A stretch of DNA of 64,000 bases, from positions 2,768,501 through 2,832,500 of the forward strand of contig OU696576.1 in assembly GCA_916048095.2 (NCBI GenBank). The letters run 5' to 3'. Origin of the DNA: Sacculina carcini. Lineage: Eukaryota; Arthropoda; Thecostraca; Sacculinidae. The translations under genes were made by a program, and so were the position numbers. Shown one piece after another: positions 59,275 through 64,000 of this stretch. How positions within the stretch are numbered: position 1 is the first letter of the stretch; every line of letters begins with the position of its first letter. The notes beneath the pieces were generated by a model, which worked only from the letters and a program-made list of their open reading frames with translations, did not search any database and had not been told where the DNA came from.

Positions 59275-61446
59275 TCACTGCGCCGTTGTTGGGTGACGGA
59301 ATGCCGCATCCACTACGCTAGAGTCGACCGACGACGGTAGCGTAACGCGCAGGTCCTTGTCGTGCCGCATGGCCGTCTCGATGGCCTGGCGGGCCAGGGT
59401 GTTTCCGGCCCAGCAGCGACGCGCCACGCCGTTGTTCACGTCCCACCTGAGCAGTGCGGAAGCTCGCTGTCCGGCCGCCTCGCTGCCGTCCAACACGAGA
59501 CCGAAACCGCCGTTGACTGCCTCGCCCCAGCCCACACCACCACCATTGTGTAACGCCACCCAGGTGGCGCCACGTGTAGCGCCGCCCAGCCAATTTTGCA
59601 CGGCCATATCGGCACAAACGGCCGAGCCGTCGCCAACGTTGGCCGTCTCGCGGTACGGCGAATCGGTGCCGCCGACGTCGTGATGGTCGCGACATACCAC
59701 AACCGGCGCGGCCAACCGACCGTCGGCCACGGCTGCGTTGAACGCGAGCGCCAACGCCACGCGACCCTCGCCGTCCGAGTAGAGGATGCGCGCCTGTGAG
59801 CCCACCACCAGCCGGTGCTCGGCCGCCGCACATATCCATCGCAAGTTGTCCTCATACTGCTGTCGCACACGCTCCGGCAGATCGTCGCGTCGCAATACCG
59901 CCTCCAGCGTCTCGGTCGCCAGAGCATCGGTTGTCGCCAAATCGGACGCCGCCAGCCGCGACGTGCATACCCAGCGAAACGGACCGAAACCTAGGCTGAA
60001 AATGTCACCCATCATATCGTGCACGTAGCTCGGGTAGCGAAACCGCAAAGAATCCTCCCGCACACTGTTGGTTTCATCGCTGCCGATCGCACTATCAATC
60101 GTGACGCGTGCCCCGGCACGATGCGCCTCTAACAGAAACGCGTTGCCGTAATCCCAAAAGCGCATGCCCTGCGCGGCCAGGTAATCGATTGCCTCCACTT
60201 GCTGCATCAGCGAATCGCACACGAGCGCGCGAAACCGTTGCGGATCGGCCACCACCATTTGCTGCGCCTGCTCGTGACTCAGCGTCACAGGACAGTAGCC
60301 GCCACTGCGCACGGCGTGGCACGACGTCTGATCGGAGCCCAGCTGTACGAGCAGCTCGCCAGTGTGTCGATGATGGTCGGCCAGCCGCCGCCACACGGCC
60401 ACCACATTGCCGTGAAAACCGATGCTGAGCGGCCGCCGCTCTGCGCAAGCCCGTCGCACACGCTCAATCAAGCGCTCGATGCACGTCTCCACCTCGCACA
60501 GCCAACCCTGTCGGCGTCGCTTTTCGAGCGCGTGCCGACTCACCTCGGCCACCACACCGATGCAGCCGGCGATCACGGCCGCCTTGGCCTGCGCGCCGGA
60601 CATGCCGCCCAGACCGGCCGTCACAAACACCACGCCGGCCAGCTGTGTCGTACCGAGATACCGCCGTCCGGCGTTCAACAGCGTCAGCATCGTGCCGTGC
60701 ACAATGCCCTGTGGCCCAATGTAACACAGCCCGCCGGCCGTCATCTGCCCGTACTGCGACACGCCCAGTGCAAACAAGCGCTGCTGATCGCGCTCTGTGC
60801 AGCAGCGCCCGACCACCATCCCGTTGGTAATGACCACACGCGGCGCCGCCTCGCTACTGGCAAACAAGCCATGTGGGTGGCCCGAGTACAACACCAGTGT
60901 CTGTCGGTCGTTCATTGTGGCCAGCAGATGCATGACCACACGGAATTGCGCCCAATTTGACAACACCTGACCGTTGCCGCCATAGGTGACCAGCTCCTGC
61001 GGAAACTGTGCCACCCGCTCGTCCAAATTGTTCAACAACATCAACATGACGGCGGCCGCGTGCGCCGACCGGCACGGCATCAAGTGCATCGGCCAAGCAC
61101 GCAGTCGACTCGTGTCGGGCATCCAGCGGTACGTGTAAATATGACCGTACAAACGCAACTCGTAGCAGAACTCCTCGGCTAGCTGCGCGTGCAGATGCTC
61201 GGGAAAGTAGCGCAACGCATTAGTCACGGCCAATCGCTGCTCGTCGACGGAGAGGTGCGTTTGACGAAGCGGTGCGTGAGGCAACCGCTCGTCGCGCTGA
61301 CGCATCTCCGGCACGGGGTCCGTGCACAGACCGGAGCACAATTCGGCCAGAAACGCCCGCACACCGGCTGCCTGTGTGGCGTCCATCACTTGGTCAACGC
61401 TGCAATCAGCGGCATCGACTGGTTGGTCCCGCGCCGCCACATCCAT
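59275..61446 (-). CDS. UROC1: Urocanate hydratase, single exon
   Basis: Second enzyme of histidine degradation: urocanate plus water to imidazolonepropionate, with tightly bound NAD, in the cytosol. 723 residues, similar to the animal enzyme (about 676 in human) with a longer N-terminus. YGGNGQ at 155, the NAD-binding loop GLGGMSGAQ at 278-286, DQTSCH at 372, FWDYGNAFL near 431, GPFRWVC with the conserved active-site Cys at 494, HHDVGGTDSPYRET near 590 and the HNGGGVGWGE loop are all present. No frame break. Intronless and very GC-rich with strong codon bias. ORC2 lies downstream on the same strand. Confidence 0.97.
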   Translation of the reverse strand: MDVAARDQPVDAADCSVDQVMDATQAAGVRAFLAELCSGLCTDPVPEMRQRDERLPHAPLRQTHLSVDEQRLAVTNALRYFPEHLHAQLAEEFCYELRLYGHIYTYRWMPDTSRLRAWPMHLMPCRSAHAAAVMLMLLNNLDERVAQFPQELVTYGGNGQVLSNWAQFRVVMHLLATMNDRQTLVLYSGHPHGLFASSEAAPRVVITNGMVVGRCCTERDQQRLFALGVSQYGQMTAGGLCYIGPQGIVHGTMLTLLNAGRRYLGTTQLAGVVFVTAGLGGMSGAQAKAAVIAGCIGVVAEVSRHALEKRRRQGWLCEVETCIERLIERVRRACAERRPLSIGFHGNVVAVWRRLADHHRHTGELLVQLGSDQTSCHAVRSGGYCPVTLSHEQAQQMVVADPQRFRALVCDSLMQQVEAIDYLAAQGMRFWDYGNAFLLEAHRAGARVTIDSAIGSDETNSVREDSLRFRYPSYVHDMMGDIFSLGFGPFRWVCTSRLAASDLATTDALATETLEAVLRRDDLPERVRQQYEDNLRWICAAAEHRLVVGSQARILYSDGEGRVALALAFNAAVADGRLAAPVVVCRDHHDVGGTDSPYRETANVGDGSAVCADMAVQNWLGGATRGATWVALHNGGGVGWGEAVNGGFGLVLDGSEAAGQRASALLRWDVNNGVARRCWAGNTLARQAIETAMRHDKDLRVTLPSSVDSSVVDAAFRHPTTAQ

Positions 61447-62994
61447 TAAAGAACAGAACCAAAATAACGCGCCCGAGCAATTTTACTGCCCGCTGGCAGC
61501 TGCGTCCTGCTACAGCAAGCAAATGCAAAATGCTCTTCCACTCGACTGCAAAGGCCGAACGTTTATCGACTTGCAGCAACAGCGCACCAGCACCGTGCTT
61601 CGTGTGCAAGCCGCAACAAAATACAGGCAAAACCATAGTGTTTACAACACTGCCGACTGCGCAGATAAACACAACGTCCGCAGAAAAGACGATGCATTGC
61701 GTAAAAACAATGTCCTGATCGATGAGCGGCACGCAATCGAAACACGCAGAATAATTCGTATGTGTTGATATTAGTGAGCAAACCGCAAACTTGCATATCT
61801 ACACAATAAAACTGAGTGTTGTTGTTGAGGTTCCGTATGGAAATTTTCGAGCTTAGCTACCAACAGTATCGAAATAACAGCAGTCGAAGCTTGTGAAAAA
61901 ACAACTTGTTGCTTCAAGCTTTTGATGCAACTGCAAATTTCGATATATCTTTCGTCAACTATCGGAAATACACATCAGCCATAGCTATTGCAGAGTAGTT
62001 TAAAGTAGAACAGACAATGTGTGGATTCGAGAATTTCGTCCGTGAGTAGCTAGCACAAATTTTACAGCTGACGCAGCAATCAGAAAAACTTGCGTAAATA
62101 CGCTCAAACAAAAACAAACATCACTTCGACTCCCACAAACACAATCCAGACACTCAAGATAACATTAGCTGAGCGGCACACATCCAGCCGCCAAAAATCA
62201 TACCCGTACCAGTACAAAAGCCATACTGTACCGCTAGACACAGCACATATAGCTCGGGGTAGCGGAAAGGTACAACAGTGTCATTACGGGGAGGTTGACA
62301 ACGGAGCACAATTCATGTACGCCCATTTGCGACAAAATGTCGCAACATATATTACATGTCCCGCTCCACAATATAACGCAACAAACACAAAGAAAACGCA
62401 GAAAAGCATGTGCCAAGCCCAACCAAAATAATTGATATGACCTAGGTATCTGATCAGAGTTCTGTCACTCTAGATCAGAGTTTCTTAACCGGAGGTGCTC
62501 GCACCCCTAGGGGATACGATCCTGGTTCCTAGGGATGCAAGTCTGGTTAGTAGGAGTGCAAGTCTGGTTCCTAGGGATGTGAGCCTAGCCCATAGGGCTG
62601 CTAGCCTGGTTCATAGTGTGAGTCTGGTTCCAAGGATGTGTGAGCCCGTGTAATACGACCCAAAATGTCTATGAGAAACACCTGGCCGACCAGCCACCAT
62701 TAGCGCAAGTGCGGATCTTCATCTCTGAGTACAAACAACTCCATTTGCACTGTCCAGAGCACTTCAGCGTGCACTGCGTGGACACTCATTTGTGTTTTTG
62801 TCCTCGCCCGTGTTTGGGAAAGTGATAGTATTGAGGAAATTTTCACCCGTGTTTGTCGGCGCTCTGTTCATATATAAAGGTGTGCATCGCTGCCCAAAAA
62901 GGGAGAAGGGGAGGAGTAGAAGCACGAGCAAGTCTGATTAGTGGGATTCGGTCTTTGGAACTTTTGTTGGGAACATAGTGTATGACTACAACGG
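61447..62994. other. Upstream region of urocanase; no gene seen
   Basis: Likely holds the urocanase promoter and 5' UTR. At about 62500-62640 there are degenerate tandem copies of a roughly 25-bp unit containing CTAGGGATG and AAGTCTGGTT. No coding domain. Confidence 0.5.
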
Positions 62995-63812
62995 TTGAAA
63001 GAAGTAGCAGACTCAGACCACGAGCTAAGAGTCCTGAACAAATATATACTGCAAGGATTTACTTCTGCAAAAAGCGCGTTACCTGACGTGATCGAACCGT
63101 ACTGGCCAAAACATGCCGAACTTTCTGTCGACGACGGCATGATTGTACGTGGTTGTCTCCTCGCCGTTCCACGATCAATGAGACGGGAAATGCTGAAGCT
63201 TCTACACGAAGGTCATCAAGGTCAGGAAGGAGTGAAAGCTCGCGCTCGTCGCATCCTCTATTGGCCAAGTATGGACCGTGAGATCGAAAACATCACGAAG
63301 GAATGCTGGAAATATCAAGATAAGTTAATGTTATATGCATATGCCAGGATATTTTCTGCGTCAACGGAGTGCCTGATTATTTGGTATAGTGATGGTGGAC
63401 CCCAGTTCACATCTCATAAATTTCGCCAGTTTTTATTGCGATGGGGGGTAAAAAAGTGAACGCCTCGCCAGACTACCCACAATCAAACGGAGAAGCCGAG
63501 TCAGCAGTCAGAAGTGTAAAGAAGATGATTGCCAAGTGATGGGATCCCCAAGCAAAGGCACCCAACAATGAGGCATTCTCTAGAGCCTTGCTCCAGTACA
63601 GAAATACTCCTGGACCAAACGGATTGTCACCAGCTGAAATAATATATGAACGACCGATCCAGGACACCATTCCGGCGCATCGTCGTGCGTTCGACAAGAA
63701 GTGGCAGAAGATCAACCTGGATATCGACCACAACCGGAATGACAAACTCCAACAAAAGCCACAGAAGAGATATGATCAGGACGCCAAAGACTTGAGCCCT
63801 CTAAGAATATGA
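62995..63812 (+). pseudogene. Ty3/gypsy integrase remnant
   Basis: Starts in the spacer before integrase, with the H2C2 finger region (LHEGHQGQEG, RRILYWPSM). The segment with the second zinc pair and first catalytic Asp is deleted. It resumes at IIWYSDGGPQFTS (second Asp). After a frame change near 63458 it shows YPQSNGEAESAV with the catalytic Glu, a TGA at 63538, then RNTPGPNGLSPAEIIY and a tail to 63812. It belongs to a gypsy group similar to the minus-strand element at 7-11.8 kb. Confidence 0.88.
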
Positions 63813-64000
63813 AATTGTGTTGTTTTTAGAGATCCTATCACGAAGCTGTGGTCAAACTATGGTGGCATATCTGGCATAGCCTCATACCGCAGATACCTCA
63901 TCCGACTGAATAGCGGAAGTGTTATGTAGAAATAGAAGATTCCTCAGAAAAAGATTCGCTCACGCATCTCCTTTCAGCACGAAAATAAGAAGGAAGAACA
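63813..64000. other. Probable end of the gypsy remnant
   Basis: Short sequence to the window edge. Weak pol C-terminal coding character (TKLWSNYGG-like) but no frame long enough to annotate. Confidence 0.35.

Noticed and set aside
60199-60960. 253-codon plus-strand frame
   Set aside because: Antisense shadow of the urocanase gene; no independent domain.

Overview
The window is animal nuclear DNA, most likely from an invertebrate. Three host genes are visible: an XPNPEP3-type aminopeptidase (about 41.2-43.5 kb, + strand), the origin recognition complex subunit ORC2 (44.7-58.6 kb, - strand, four exons) and urocanate hydratase (59.3-61.4 kb, - strand, one exon). Spliceosomal introns, very long GT/CA and AT microsatellites, TTAGG-like strings and dense transposable elements of five kinds support this. 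The species cannot be named from the sequence.

Layout. 0-2.3 kb: decayed Ty3/gypsy pol. 3.3-4.6 kb: small LTR element. 5.6-12.0 kb: hAT element split by a minus-strand gypsy element with 5-bp target duplications. 12.05-15.6 kb: APE-type LINE with a 2A-like motif. 16.06-28.4 kb: a nearly complete Polinton/Maverick, with inverted repeats, integrase, packaging ATPase, adenain-like protease, major capsid protein, tandem minor-capsid-like genes and a gutted polymerase B. 28.4-37.4 kb: LTR retrotransposon whose gag is interrupted by a younger relative (29.06-33.71 kb) with a perfect 5-bp duplication. 37.4-39.7 kb: TTAGGTT/A-rich array carrying an apparently identical 1.6-kb copy of the outer pol. 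40-64 kb: the three host genes, with a Tigger/pogo transposon, a hAT MITE, LINE fragments and a 520-bp GT tract inside ORC2 introns, and a last gypsy integrase remnant at 63-63.8 kb.

How parts fit. The Polinton genes form two blocks pointing away from a CA-rich middle: capsid and protease genes leftward, polymerase, ATPase and integrase rightward. Adjacent genes share ATGA or TAATG overlaps. The two nested LTR elements are relatives. Both have, directly after the 5' LTR, a 12-nt stretch complementary to nucleotides 1-12 (the 5' end) of tRNA-Phe rather than the usual complement of a tRNA 3' end. Both also place a GGGAAAC slippery heptamer plus hairpin at the gag/pol -1 frameshift. These two shared features are the most unusual signals here.
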